64,000 bases of DNA from Crocodylus rhombifer. Lineage: Eukaryota; Chordata; Crocodylia; Crocodylidae. The notes beneath the pieces were generated by a model. That model saw nothing but the letters and a program-made list of their open reading frames with translations. It ran no database searches and had not been told where the DNA came from. The stretch is taken from NCBI GenBank assembly GCA_038503035.1, contig JAVSML010018945.1:1-64000 (forward strand), in the 5' to 3' direction. The position numbers were made by a program, and so were the translations under genes. How positions within the stretch are numbered: position 1 is the first letter of the stretch; every line of letters begins with the position of its first letter. Below are positions 1 to 11,950 of this stretch, in pieces.

Positions 1-182
1 GCTTGTAGAATGGGAAGGAGGTTTTTTTTTGGAGTTAGATGTGGCTTGGGAATAAGGGGCAGGGGTAGGGCATGGGTATATTACTGTCCCGTCACCAACA
101 GCCACATTACCTGCCCCCCCTCCCTGACAGGTCTCCTCTTTCCTGAAACTAGAAATATGATTATCCTTCCCATTCTACAAGC
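1..182. repeat. Foldback element with 19-bp perfect terminal inverted repeat, cut by window edge
   Basis: Bases 1-19 are the exact reverse complement of 164-182. Inside the arms there is further imperfect complementarity (GATGTGGCTTGGG near 40-52 against a CCAACAGCCACATTACC stretch near 97-113), so most of the segment could fold into one long hairpin. This is the form expected of a small non-autonomous DNA transposon (MITE). The left arm begins at the first base of the window, so the true end may lie outside it. The family is not identified. Confidence 0.6.
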
Positions 183-804
183 AACCCATACAAACAGCAC
201 AAATGAATTATGGAGGAAAAAATAACTGTACATAAAAGTAAAAAAGTGTTCCCTTGTAATTTATGAGCTACAGTTCTTATAAAGAATAAATCAAGAATCA
301 ATTATCCAAACAAGCTATTCAAATATGTGAACATTTAAAACCCACATCTGTGTTCCCATACAGCTGCCTTTCAAATGGATGAATACGCATGATGCAAATA
401 TAATCAGCTGGACAGCTTCAACATGAGAACCAGTAATGAAAGATGTACTACCATTAACAGGAGCTTGTACTAAGGCATTCACACCCAGCTTTGATGGAGG
501 TGAGGGTTTCCTGCATCTCTATCACTGCTGCTTCTACCTGTTCAGGCTCACAGGCCAAGACTGCATTAACTCTAGTTGTGCTGCACCTATTTATCAGCCT
601 GTAGGATTTTCAGAAGCTAAGCTTCCATTAAAGAAACAGGGATAACTATGAAGGCAACAAAATGAGATCTGCAGGAAATCCCTATGTTTTAAAAACTATT
701 CAAACAAAACAGTGCAAAAGTCTCACCTAAACAAAAACTTTTCCCTTTAGAGATTAAACAGCAGGGGGGTTTCCGTTAAAGACAATTGTACTTCCCAGTC
801 TTGG
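183..804. other. No gene seen; unique-looking intronic DNA
   Basis: The open frames here are short and lack splice-consistent ends or recognisable protein motifs. The stretch is probably part of the large first intron of the minus-strand gene whose promoter is near 20.6 kb. Confidence 0.5.
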
Positions 805-1663
805 TGGCTAGGGACAGAAATTGTTAATAAACCAGTATAAGTGATCAGAAACCAGTTCAAATCTGTAACATAACAGAAGTTCAGTACACATAAACCTCTT
901 TCAAAATGGCTGAAACCCGTTTAAAATAAATTTGGATGGATGTAGTTTTAGACTTAACTGCTTTAAGTTAGAAGTTCAGTAAACTGATGCATCTCCAGTC
1001 CCCTCCAGAATCAGAAGTTAACTCATAGTGTCCACCCCCCGGATCACAGGATGCTTTGTACCTCCCCCACAACATCCCCTGCCCCTCACGGGTGGGGGGG
1101 CAGCCTTGCCTTGGCCCAAGCTGTCTGTTTCAGCTGAGCAGGAAGGCGTGCTCTAGCACTCCCTAGCTTCTGGCCTGAGCCACTGCAGGCACATGGCTGC
1201 ATTTCCAGCATCAAAAGTGAGTATCTGTTCACTTGCTTAGACTAACCTGCAAAGATTGAATGGATTCAGCCTTAGGGCTTTACCTGTCTGTACTTCGCTG
1301 ATACGTGCATCAAGTCCAGAAGCCACTGTACTAACTGTTAACCTAAACCAGCCTGAAATGGGTTCAAACAAACCCACCTTTTTGTGGGCAAGGCTTCAGT
1401 CTTTGGCTAGGTACAGGCATTCAAAAAGCCCGAGACTGAATCGATACAACTTGCATGGTTTTTTGTAAGCAGCATAGTTTAGGTCAGTGGCAAACAGGAT
1501 GCACATCTGCCCTCTGGCTGGGGGGCCAAGGGGAGGGCACACAAATCAGAATGGGTTCTGCCATTTTTAAACCAATACGTAGGCACCAAAACTTCTGTTC
1601 TGTTACAGGTATAGACCCATTTTTGATCACTTATACTGGTAAAAGTATGTCTGTACCTGGCCT
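805..1663 (+). mobile_element. TIR DNA transposon (MITE), family A copy 1
   Basis: The left end (about 805-918) and right end (about 1549-1663) are imperfect inverted repeats roughly 110 bp long. Both carry the ACCAGTATAAGTGATCA and TAACA(T/G)AACAGAAGTT blocks in opposite orientation. The interior matches two more copies in this window, at 3,648-4,372 (same orientation) and 62,128-62,875 (opposite orientation). Shared blocks include the AAATGGCTGAAAC and GACTTAACTG segments. There is no transposase reading frame, so it is non-autonomous. The superfamily is uncertain and I could not define a target-site duplication. Confidence 0.7.
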
Positions 1664-2830
1664 GGAGCTTCCATTTCCCTGTTTTTCTTTGCTACCTCAA
1701 AGTTGATGATTAATGTTTGCAAAGTATTTTAACAAGTAACAGCAAAGTGGTAAGCAGTAGTATCCTTGCCTCAGAGGAATGCATACCAAACACTCAAACC
1801 ATCACTTAGAATTGCTGCAATGTATACAGACTAATTTCAGCCATGCTGTCATAGCCATCCCTAGAATTCTGCATCATGATCTCAAGACAAACTATGGAAA
1901 ATTGGATGGATGGTCTCCAAGTACGTCAACTGGAAAAAAAAAAAAAAAAAAGAATGCTTGTTCTAACAAGAGAAATTAAATAGACCCAAAGTCAGCTACA
2001 AGACTAAGCATGTGTTTTACTTAATTTCACTTCAGCTAGAATAAGACTATCCCTTCCTTGATACATTTTCTAACAAATCTTGTTCATATTCATTTGAAAG
2101 CATAATTTCAAAGGTGATCTGCAAAGAGAAAAATGGGCTTCCCCACCTTTTGTTTCTTCATGATGTGAAAATAAAGCCTGAAAATGTTTCTTCCCCACTG
2201 CCTCCAAGATGTAGAATAGCAGAGTGTGATGGGACATACAGACTCTGCATAGGCTGGGAAGAGTTAAACAGCAGTGTACTGTCAGCTCCACCCATTACCC
2301 TTCTACTCATACTGGGCCTGTAGAAAGACTAAATTTGACAAATCTTCCTCATTTGGCAGCTGCCTAGAGAGGGACCTACTGCTCTCAGTTGAGAAGAGAG
2401 GGCTGGCTAGAACAATTGTAAAGCAAGACTAAAGCCAGATAAAAATCTCCCTGAAAGAGAGAGTTGGCTCCACACTAAACCTGATGTCAATAGTTAAGCA
2501 AGCCCATAACAGGGGATCCCCCACCTGGGAGGAAGAGGAGATGCAAACTGAGCACAAAGAGTGGGCAGATGAACAGCTTCAGATAGAGTTGAGCTCAACT
2601 GGGATGAACTTCCCTCATTGAGTCTGCTTAGAGACTAGGACAGTGGTGTTCGCTACCCCAGCAGAAAAGACAGAACTTTTGTAATGGCCTGACCAGAGCA
2701 ACCGATCCACAACCACTGGAGAATCCACTGGGGGAAACTGAGGCAGAGAGACTGCAACATACTGCCCAGTCTACCCACTGGGAAGCAGTGACCCAATAAC
2801 AGATGCATCCCAAACCTTGCAGCAGCTAAC
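1664..2830. other. No gene seen; includes an A17 tract
   Basis: No coding exon is recognised. A run of about 17 A sits near 1,933-1,950 and may be the tail of a degraded retroposon, but no SINE body is recognisable upstream of it. Confidence 0.45.
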
Positions 2831-2879
2831 AAAAAGGTTGGACTGGGAGTCGACCCATCTTACCTTCTTCCCTAAAAGA

Positions 2880-3115
2880 TCCTTCCCCCTTCAGGTAGAA
2901 AGAAAGATTTCAAAGCTATCACACATGTCATGTTTAAACTAACAAAAATAGGCAGCATGTCAAAGCATGTTCACTAAACAGGTTTTAACATGATTTTAAA
3001 ACAAAACTGGACCTGGAGTAAGCAAACCAAGTTGTATTTAAAACCATGTTAGCCAATACACTGTTTTAAAGCAAAACTTGTTTTCCTAGTCTAGGCACAC
3101 CCAGATTAGCCAGAC
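2880..3115. repeat. AT-rich repeat, family B copy
   Basis: The segment is rich in repeated CATGTTTAAAC / GGTTTTAACATG / GTTTTAAAGC motifs in both orientations. It resembles a second stretch near 36,130-36,300 (ACTAGGAACAGGTTTTAAAA and CATGATTTTAAA blocks). Partial self-complementarity suggests a degraded inverted-repeat element. The family is not identified. Confidence 0.4.
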
Positions 3116-3647
3116 ACCGATCTGCGAGATGCACACTCCCAGGCCACCACATTGAATTTAGCAGGATGACAAGGGTTGGGTTCCTCACAAAGGAGTTGCA
3201 TATGAACCATGCAGATTTCCTTACTGTACTGCTCTTTCATCATTTTCCAACATACATATTTCCTATTCTACTTGATGTGCCATTTAAAATTTGTCTAAGA
3301 GTCTCCATCTCCCATTGCAGACTACTTTATAAAATCCCTAAAAAGGCAAAGTATCAGTCTAACAAATGCAGAATTCCTGGCTCTGCACAATCTTGATTGT
3401 TCCAGACCATGGTCCTGACTCCAACAAGTCTCAGGGAAAGAGGACATTTTTGAACAGCAGGATATAAAGCTTGCCGAAAGTCAATTACCACCCAAAGGGG
3501 GAAAAACCAGGTTGGGCAGTAGTTTGTTAAGTCTGCTGTGTTTACAAGTAATTTGGTACAGCAAATATGGTATAATGCTTCAAATGTTCCACTGTGAGAT
3601 ATTAAAACCTGTTTGGTTGCCAGAAGTTTGATCTTAAGAGCTAGAGA

Positions 3648-4372
3648 CAGAAGTTACACGTAAACCAGTTTCAAAGGCTGAAACTGGTTTAAGATCAACC
3701 TGGCTGAATGTAGCAGACTTAACTGACTTGGGACAAACCAGTTTATTAAACTTCTGTCCCAGGCCCCTTCCTGGTTCAAGTTAAAAATCACAGTTCCCCA
3801 GCATGCTTTGCAGCCCTGGGCTGTGCCACTGCTCCAGAGACTAGGGCTGCCTCTGCCCCTCTGCTTTCCAGCTGGAGTAGTGAGGACTGGCTCACCAACC
3901 TCACTGGCCCCAGGCAAACCCTGGCTGGAGGCTGGGGCCAGGGAAGGAAGTTAAAAATTCACCGTGTCATCCCATGTGCAACATCCCCACCCCCCGGAGT
4001 ACAGAGCTGCACTGCCCTGCTGGTTTAGTTAGTGCTGACTATGACTGTGGACTACAAATCCCAGAGGCACCTGGAAGAGGAAGTGATGAGCAACCCTGCA
4101 GAGTCCTGCTGCTCCAATTGGTGACTCCAAATCCCAGACCTGGGGGCAGCAAGAAGAGGAAGTGAACACACAGACCATTCTGGCTACCTGCCAGAAGGCC
4201 ATGCTCTAGCACCCCTTGCTTCTGGCCTGAACTACTGCAGGTATGTGGCTGCATTTCCTGAATGAAAAGTAAATTTCTGTTCATTTGCTAATTGGTTCAA
4301 TTTTTGCAGCTTAGACTAACCAGCAAAGACCAAATCAATTCAGCCTTGGGCTTTCTGACAGTCTGTACTTAG
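3648..4372 (+). mobile_element. TIR DNA transposon (MITE), family A copy 2
   Basis: It shares with the copy at 62,128-62,875 (reverse complement) the AAACTTCTGTCCCAG, CCCCTTCCTGGTTCAAGTTA, CAGTTCCCCAGCAT and GCATGCTTTGCAGCC blocks. It also shares a distal block containing TCTGGCCTGA, GTATGTGGCTGCATTTCCTG and GACAGTCTGTACTTAG. The left inverted-repeat arm is shortened compared with copy 1. No transposase frame survives. Confidence 0.7.
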
Positions 4373-6685
4373 CCAAAAGGTTTCCCACAATGCATTCTTT
4401 CCCACTTCCAGGAGAGCAGCATTTTACAGTGATTAGGCTGTTACACATATTAATATTTACAAATTAATTACATATTTAAAATGTTTGTTTTGCTGCCATT
4501 TTAAAAGACTATTAGTATTTTTTCATAGAGAAATAGCATGTCCTGAGGATACAAGTGTGTGAACAGAGGCAGAAGATCAACAATAACCTTCACTTAAAGG
4601 TAAGGGGTTTATAGGAGCTAATAAGAGATTGAGGAAAGACAGCAACCTCTGTTTATATCCCTATTTTCCCATTGCTGTCAAAAGCCTTTTGTCACAGCAA
4701 CTCTCCACTGAAAGTTTAGCTTAGCTTCCTCTGGAATATGTCACAGATGACATAAGCATTGAGCAAGGGCAATGAGAGAATAGAGTTGCTACAAAAGTAG
4801 CACAAAAGGCACGTGAACTACCATGTCCCATTTTCTCCTTGGTTTTGAATGCAAACAACTTCTGCTTCAGACATAGTAGGAGCCACTTGTGTGTGCAAAT
4901 ATTAAGATTTTGCACCATTACTTAACATTTTTTGATAAAAACTGCTGGTAATAGAGAGATGAGGATGAGATGCTTTTGCACGGGAGGAGAGTAAGGTTTC
5001 CCAAGTCTACCCAAATACATATAAGCACACATGCATAGAAAGGCTTGATGCTGTAGCTGTTGGATGTACAACATTAGCTTCAGCAAAAGTATCACACAGT
5101 AGAGGCAGAATGCAGCCTCCAACAATGAAGATGAATATTTTAAATGGGGGGAGAGAGGGAAGCCATCCAGCATCAAGTACTACAGAAAGCCCTCAAAGGA
5201 AACAAAAAATTCAAACAAACAATCAGGACAATGAAAAAGGAAATAGGAGGAAAAAAACACAGCCATTCAGTTTCTCAAGGCAAGAGAGGAAGCTGCTGTG
5301 AAGAGCATTCCTGTCTCTCTCTCCTTGAAATCTGTTTGCATTTTGGGGGTTGAGTTGCCAGGGTAATAGTAATTTCCTACCAATTTAAGAATTGCTAGGC
5401 AACCTGCATCAGCTAACAGCAACAGCATGTGTGTGCAGCTGGGCTATTTTGGGAAGAAGCAGATACTATTTTTTTTTTAAACTTAAGAGCAGCCTTCTGT
5501 TAAATGACTGTGCCAGCTGTGATCAGCTGGCCAAAAGAAGAGGTAATCCTGGGGCAGAGAGGCTTTAAGTGGATCACTTTTTGAGATGAATGAACAGAAA
5601 AGGAGAGACAATGTCACGTTGTGCCCAAAGGCAGTCGTGTCTCCCAATCATCCCAACACTGAAAAAAAGGCCAGAAGGCGGCAATCTGTAGCATGCGGAA
5701 GGAACAGCAACATGGTAAACTGAGAGGTTGCTAGAGATCAAGAGTAAGATCTCTCTCAAGCACTCTTTTTAGCTTCAGCTCCTTTTAGATTTAGGAAATC
5801 ACCTCCATAAAAGGCCTCACGAAAAAAGGATGCATTAAGGAATGTATTCAACAAGCAGTCACTCAAGCTGCAGCTATGCATACAAGCGGAAACAGGATTC
5901 TGTTTCCAGTAAATTGAAATCCAGGTTGACTAACCTTAAGACTGAAGCCTCATCTGCCCATAATAAGGAAATAGCACAGTCAGCTGCAGCACAAAAGCTT
6001 CTCAAAGACCAAACCCAGCTCTGGCCCAGAGGAAACACCTTCAGGCAAGCAGTGGAGTTTAGCCTCTTGACCACTCTGCTGAGAGGCCAAATATAAAACA
6101 GGAACTCCTGCCTTCTGGAAACTACAGTATGATCATTTCATACAAACCACTGAACCGTCAAAAAGTAACCATTTTCAGCTGGCAACCACAGGCTACATTA
6201 AAACTAGTGACTCAGAGATATAAGACTGCATACTCCATCTTGGACTTTGAGTCACTATCCTCCAGGCCTTCAATAAAAATATTGCAAACACAGGCAGACA
6301 GAAAAGTTGATAAGAAATGGATGGGTGTGTTCCCACTACATAGCTAAAGTCTCTGAGCCTGTCCCAAGAGCTTGATAGTAGAAGACTGGCCATCTCCAAG
6401 TATCACTAGAAATCTTTTGCTCCAGGCAGTGGTGAGATCTGCATCTAGGATCCAAAACAAGACATGTTGGGACCAGTATGAAACCTTATCAGTCAAAAGG
6501 TACAAACAGCTGTCTTAAGAGAAGTTAGGACTTGAAAGGGGAATGAGCTGGAAAGAACCTGCCTGGCGTAACTGGACTGAAAACAGCAGAGTGTTCGCAA
6601 TGGTTGATGAATTGTTGTAGATAAAAGCAACTCTCCCCAATAGCTTGAAAATCCATTCAACGAGGACCGATTTCTAACACTGGAA
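4373..6685. other. No gene seen; intronic DNA
   Basis: No family that I recognise and no exon candidate flanked by convincing splice sites. Only short A- or T-rich tracts stand out, for example T10 near 5,469. Confidence 0.45.
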
Positions 6686-6960
6686 GCAGTGTCAAACTCA
6701 TTCAGCCCGCCAGGCCAAATCTAGACCATGCTGCTCCTTGCTGGCGATCCAGACCTCTTCCAGCAGCAGAGCAAGCAACAGCAGCATTAACTGCCACAGA
6801 TGCCTGAGGTGCTGCATGGGCTTAGGGAGCTGGGGGAGAGGGGGTGGGGATTAAAGCAGCTGTTTTCCCTGCTGCCACCAAAATGCATCCCCAACAGGGC
6901 TCCATACCCAGGAATTTGGTGGCAGGCCCCACCCCTGCTCCTTCCAGGGGCCCCATAAAG
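6686..6960. repeat. hAT-like MITE end (GTGTCAAACTCATT...GCCCGCCAGGCC motif)
   Basis: The sequence at about 6,690-6,720 has the GTGTCAAACTCATTCAGCC and GCCCGCCAGGCCAAAT motifs typical of the ends of short hAT-superfamily elements in vertebrates. A comparable GCCCGCCAGGCC block opens the short element at 34,930. The right boundary is not resolved and runs into the next repeat cluster. Confidence 0.45.
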
Positions 6961-6979
6961 CAGGTGACAAATCACCATC

Positions 6980-8180
6980 CCCATTCAATTGGGCCAAATC
7001 AGAATCGAAGATTCGGCACTGATTCGGATTGGCCAGGGAGAGGAAGGCACAGTCAGCTGCAGTTCTCCCGCGGCTCCTCTGGATGCGCCTGCCTCTCCTC
7101 GGGCAGGAGGAGTCATGGGAGAAACCCCCATGGCTGCCCTGCCTGGGACCACAGGTGCAGCGCAGCTCAGCAGGGCACCACGCACTCCCTGGGAGCTGGC
7201 ACCTCTGGGGCTGAGCAGATCCGGGCTCCAGCTGATTGCTGGAGCTGCCCCAGTTCCCAAACACCATGCAGTGCCCTGCCGAGCCATGGTGCACCAACAC
7301 CATGGGGCATCTGCCACGCAGGTGCCAGGCAAGGGGAGTGATCCCTGCTGCCCCCCACTGCACAGAGGGGCTCTGCCACAAGCCCTCAGAGGCCCTGATC
7401 ACCACTGCCACAGCCTGTGAGTGTGGGGCTTTTTTTTTTTTTAAGGGCCAGAAAACTACGGCCAGGCAGGAAAGCCATGGGGGCTTCTCCCACAGCTCCT
7501 CTGGCTGTGCCTGCCTCTGCCCCAGCAGGGGGAGCTGCAAGAGAAGCCCCCATGGCTGCCCTGCCCAGCCCCATCCCCCACCTGGTCCAGCTGGCACAGG
7601 GGAGTGGGAGGGCGCAATACAGGCATGACTCACTCCAGGTGGCAGCAGGGCATAGCTCCCACTCCCAGCACTACCGCGCCCACATCAGCACTGGGAGCAG
7701 GGGCTCTGCCCTGTCACCACTTGCCAGCTAGCACAGACAGAACGCAGGATATGGGCAAGGCAGTGTTGGGACCAACGGCTGTGCCCTGCTGCTGCTTGGC
7801 CCCTTCTGCCTGGAGCGAGCCGCGCCTGCATCCTGCACCCCTGCCTCAGCTTGGCAAGCAGCAGCAGGGCAGAGCCCCCACTCCTAGTGCTGCTACACCT
7901 ACATCCTGCACTTCCCCTCTCCCATCCCAGATGGGCAGCTTGTCCCAGTTCCAGTCCCAGCCCCAATCCCTCCTTCCCCCACAGCCCTTCCCTCCCCCAA
8001 CAGACTTACCAGCTGGCAGCAGCTGTGTCAGCTGCCTGTTTAGTCTATCGCCGAATCTCCGAAGCAGCCAAACCAATTCAGATGCTTCGAATCAATTTGG
8101 AGCTTTTAACTGGTCTCCCGATTCAATCTGGATTCAGAGATTCGGTCCCAGAATTGAGCCAAATCTCCTCCAAATTTAAT
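6980..8180. repeat. GATTCGG-bounded GC-rich composite repeat
   Basis: Both ends are rich in ATTCGG / CCGAAT motifs (left 7,000-7,035; right 8,048-8,150), and both contain a near-identical AATTG(G/A)GCCAAATC block. The interior is GC-rich and internally repetitive. A CCATGGGGG / CCCCCATGG unit with CTGCCTCT and GGCTGCCCTGCC segments occurs at about 7,080-7,150 and 7,480-7,580, in both orientations. Long overlapping open frames on both strands reflect high GC content, not genes. This looks like a non-autonomous repeat with internal foldback units; the family is unidentified. Confidence 0.5.
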
Positions 8181-8189
8181 CAGCTACCG

Positions 8190-11100
8190 AAGCTTCACAC
8201 AGCCCTTTTGCTCAGTAAAGTGAAAATAATGCACTACTGAAGTCAAAGCCCCTGGCTTGCTTAAGTCCTGCAAACCATAATGGGAAAGAACTCCTTCTAA
8301 TTTCAGGTACAGCAATACGTAAAACCTATATAATTCTGTTTATGCCCTCACCAAAAAAAATTGTGAGCGTCCAATTGACTGTCAATGTTGGATAGTTTTC
8401 TCTTTACAAGGTTTCTACTACAGAATAAAACCGTGGTTTTTGCAAGAGTTCTAGAGAGACCATTACCACTGAAGAACAGAACAAGCAGCCACTTCAGTCA
8501 GTCATATAAGCCAGTAGAAAAATATTCATTAGGCTAAGAGGAGTTAGGGAGGGGCATTAATACAAGAACTACATTGTGGAATGCAAGGGGCTTGCAGGAA
8601 TTCCAAATTCACAGACATCAAGAGTGATGCATTTCCCAAAATGGCTACCCAAATTCCAATCCATTGTTCTATAAGACTACAAGCAGAGATTGCCCAAAAT
8701 GTTCTGGGCCCATTCACCACTTGTTGTCGTAAGGGCCTCATATTTTGAATCTTCAAAAATGATCCCAATTTCAGCTAACATTCCCATTTCCCCCTTCAGG
8801 GGCCCCTTGGCATAGAGTCCAAATTTCTTCAATCTGCTTTGCATCTCTTATTTCAGCTACCTGGATATCAACACAGCATCCATTTCACTACCAAGTCCTG
8901 CAGATGATATTAAGTTATCAGAGACCTTTTACTCCTTTTCTCCCTGTGGTGTCTGGCTGTATACACCTCTGGATTCCCCACCTCCTACAGAATATCACCT
9001 TAGTTTCTTTTAGCTGCACCAATGGCCCTTGTGAGATTTAGATCATAATAAATGTTACAGCCAAACTAAGAGGTGTCTAAAGGACTGAACAGGACAGGGA
9101 GATTTATTCTTATCACTGCTAGAGGAACCCTAACACTAGAGGCACAACGCACATTGGTGGGGAGTAAATGACAAAGGAAGCTTATACTGCAGCTGCTGCC
9201 CATACTGCATCAGCTTTGTGACTGACAAATTCAGTCTCCATTATGAAAGTGGTATTACTGCTTTTTAAAAAAAAAAATTAAGGAGCTAGCTTAAGTCAAG
9301 GCACAGAAGAAATCTAGAACAATCACTAAAAACTTAACATTACAACTTTTTTGCTAGTGCTGCTAGAATGGCACTAAAGAGCTTTCTGGCTCACACTACA
9401 AGACTCAATTGACTGCATTTTGTCTGTGGCCACAGACAAGAATATGACACATGGCTCCTAGTCCCATAGGCATACTACACAACATCATTTCTCCCGGGCA
9501 GTTATATTATGACTGCCAAGCTGTAAATTAATTTACTACAGCAATTCTGCCCTGCAGACAAGTCTACCACTCTCTGTATACCCAGGCAGCAAATCCACCT
9601 ACCAACCAGATCTCAATTCTCTTGCTTGAAATCAGTGGCTGAAGCAATACAGAGCAACAAGGAAGCAGCATGAAGACAAAAAACATTAATGGGGCTCTGC
9701 AGTACACTGCAAGCTGTCCCTGGCACATCTATCCCTAGATGTTTAATGCAACCATCTAAAAGTATGTTGAACCCTGGTAATGTTAAACAAGTTGCTAGCA
9801 TACATGGATCCTGCATCGTCAGCTTCCGAAATTACATCTTCAATACAATGGGTTGAAAAAAAAGTTACCGCTTTATGTTTAGGTTTAATCATAACAAGAC
9901 AAAAGTAAATTTAAGGCACATAAAAGACCCAATAGGTTTCAAAATAAAGCAAAAGGTGACAGGCTGAAAATAGGAGGGGGAAAATCTGCACCTACCTTAC
10001 TCACAGCTTCCACAGACAAACCCAGTTCTGTTCCATGTCAGAAGCACTTCTGCTCACTGAAAAAGGGAAACAGAGCACAAATTAATTCTCTTTATATACT
10101 TATCACAGCCCATATTTTTCTTTATGTACTTTTAAGGCAGAGCTCCACCCACAGTGTTCTTTGTCAACACCTGTAAGTATTTCTGAATCCAGACAAGCAG
10201 GGATAGGAGTGAGACTGTATTTATTTGAATCCCAGATGAGGTTTTCTTCCCCGCCCAAGTCAAGCAGTGAGGGAGGGGTGGGGGGGGAAAGCTCATCTTA
10301 GATTCAAGTACTGGCTGGGGACAGGTAGTAGCCAGGCCACAGTGGCTCATGACAAGAGAAGCGCAGGGGAGACTGCACAGACTGTCCTGCCCACCACTTA
10401 ACTAAAGTCAGTCCAGGGCCAAAGCTGTAGTTCAGTATTTTTTATTATCTAGTTCTAAGGAATATGCTGTTCTGAGATCTTGGCTAACTACAATGCTCAA
10501 CAAAATATCAGATTCAACCTTCTCCTCCCCACAACTTAACCACTCCCAAAACATGGAGAAAGGAAGCTGGGAGAATGTTATGACTAATTTATTACTTCAT
10601 GTTACTGCATCAACACCAAGAGAGAGAACAAGGAAAGGTAAAAAATAAATTCCATGACTTTGCCACAACTTCAGCAGGAATACCTTATTTCTGTAGGATT
10701 TGTTTAAACATCACAGACATGCAAATTACATATCTGCAGTTTTGCTTTGTATGGCAGTCTAAATATGCACGTATGTCAGAAAAAACTAAAAAGGTGGATC
10801 AAAGAACAGTGCCTATTTCAGACTCCATGACAGCTGCCATATTAATGAGAAGACATCACAGAGAAGTTGAAAACAACTGATTGGCAGCAGCTGTCTTCAG
10901 GCTTTCCCCATACACATCCAGACCTCCTCCAACACACACCCATGCATTGTATTATTACAACAGTTATGAGCAATCATACAAAGGGCTTAAACAAAAAACT
11001 CCTGTTTTTTACTACATTTCTGTTTATACGCTGGGCTCTGTCAGATACAGGGCTGCAAAAGTCACAGCACTGAAAAGAGATGGGAAAACAACTGTGGTCA

Positions 11101-11560
11101 GTGACAAAACATCACAGCATTTCTAAAGGAAAAATAGCTTCCGCTTCCTATGAACAGGCACAGAACCAGCAGACCAAGGGCCCTTAGAAAGGAATAAAGC
11201 AATGCTGAAACATTTAAAGACCATGAAGTAGAAATTTACTGAGATAAAAACAAGATCAAACTGAAGAGGAACAGATCCTATGTAGATGCTTGGGTAAAGA
11301 CAGAACAGCCCAAACTTGCAAGAGCCCTTTCCATGCTACCAGAACTGAGAAGGAAGAGACTCAAAGGCATTTGAAAACAATATATAAAAACTTCACTCCC
11401 AACTGATTAACCACTGCAGAGTGTTAAACTGCCTTGAGGATCAGGTGGCTAACCTACACCGATGCAAATAATAAAAACTGAAAATCCTGTTAATATAGGA
11501 CCTTCACACGGAATTTAAACTTCAACCATGCAAAGCATATTTTAAACCCTTCTCCTTTTC
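8190..11560. other. No gene seen; intronic DNA
   Basis: 3.4 kb without a recognisable exon or transposon family. The reading frames are below 95 codons and lack domain motifs. Confidence 0.45.
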
Positions 11561-11565
11561 TTTAA

Positions 11566-11950
11566 CCAATGTGCTAGAGCAGGGGTGCTCAACTTCAGGC
11601 TCACAAAACCACGATACCCGACTCAAGGGAATTCCCGGGGGTCAGAAAGACTGGGAGCTAGGGAGCAGAGGAAGCTCCACACAGCTGGGTCCAGCCCAGC
11701 CAGGCCACTGCTTTGCAGTGGGACCAGGGCTGGGCCCACTCCCCACATGTCCAGATCATGTGGGGAAGCTGTCCCTCATCCACACACCCACCATGTTCAG
11801 ACAGGGGCTGCTCCACACTGCCTACCCCACCAGGTATCTGGATCAGGGTTAGGCTGCTCCCCTACCCCCCAGACATCTGGATGGTGGCCAGATCTGGCAC
11901 TCAGCATCTAGCCCACGGGGCAAAAAGCTTAGGCCCCAATGTGCTAGAGC
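11566..11950. mobile_element. About 355-bp insertion flanked by a 15-bp perfect direct repeat
   Basis: CCAATGTGCTAGAGC occurs at 11,566-11,580 and again at 11,936-11,950, with GC-richer sequence between. A 15-bp duplication is the size left by LINE-mediated retroposition. The insert, however, begins CAGGGGTGCTCAAC, which looks like a hAT terminus, and no poly(A) tail is visible. The mechanism is therefore unresolved. No coding capacity. Confidence 0.6.

Noticed and set aside
1933..1950. A17 run as a processed-pseudogene tail
   Set aside because: No gene-like sequence or target duplication precedes it.
6851..7633. 260-codon minus-strand open frame and several overlapping frames on both strands
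   Set aside because: They lie in a GC-rich repeat with inverted units, overlap each other in all frames and show no domain or splice logic.
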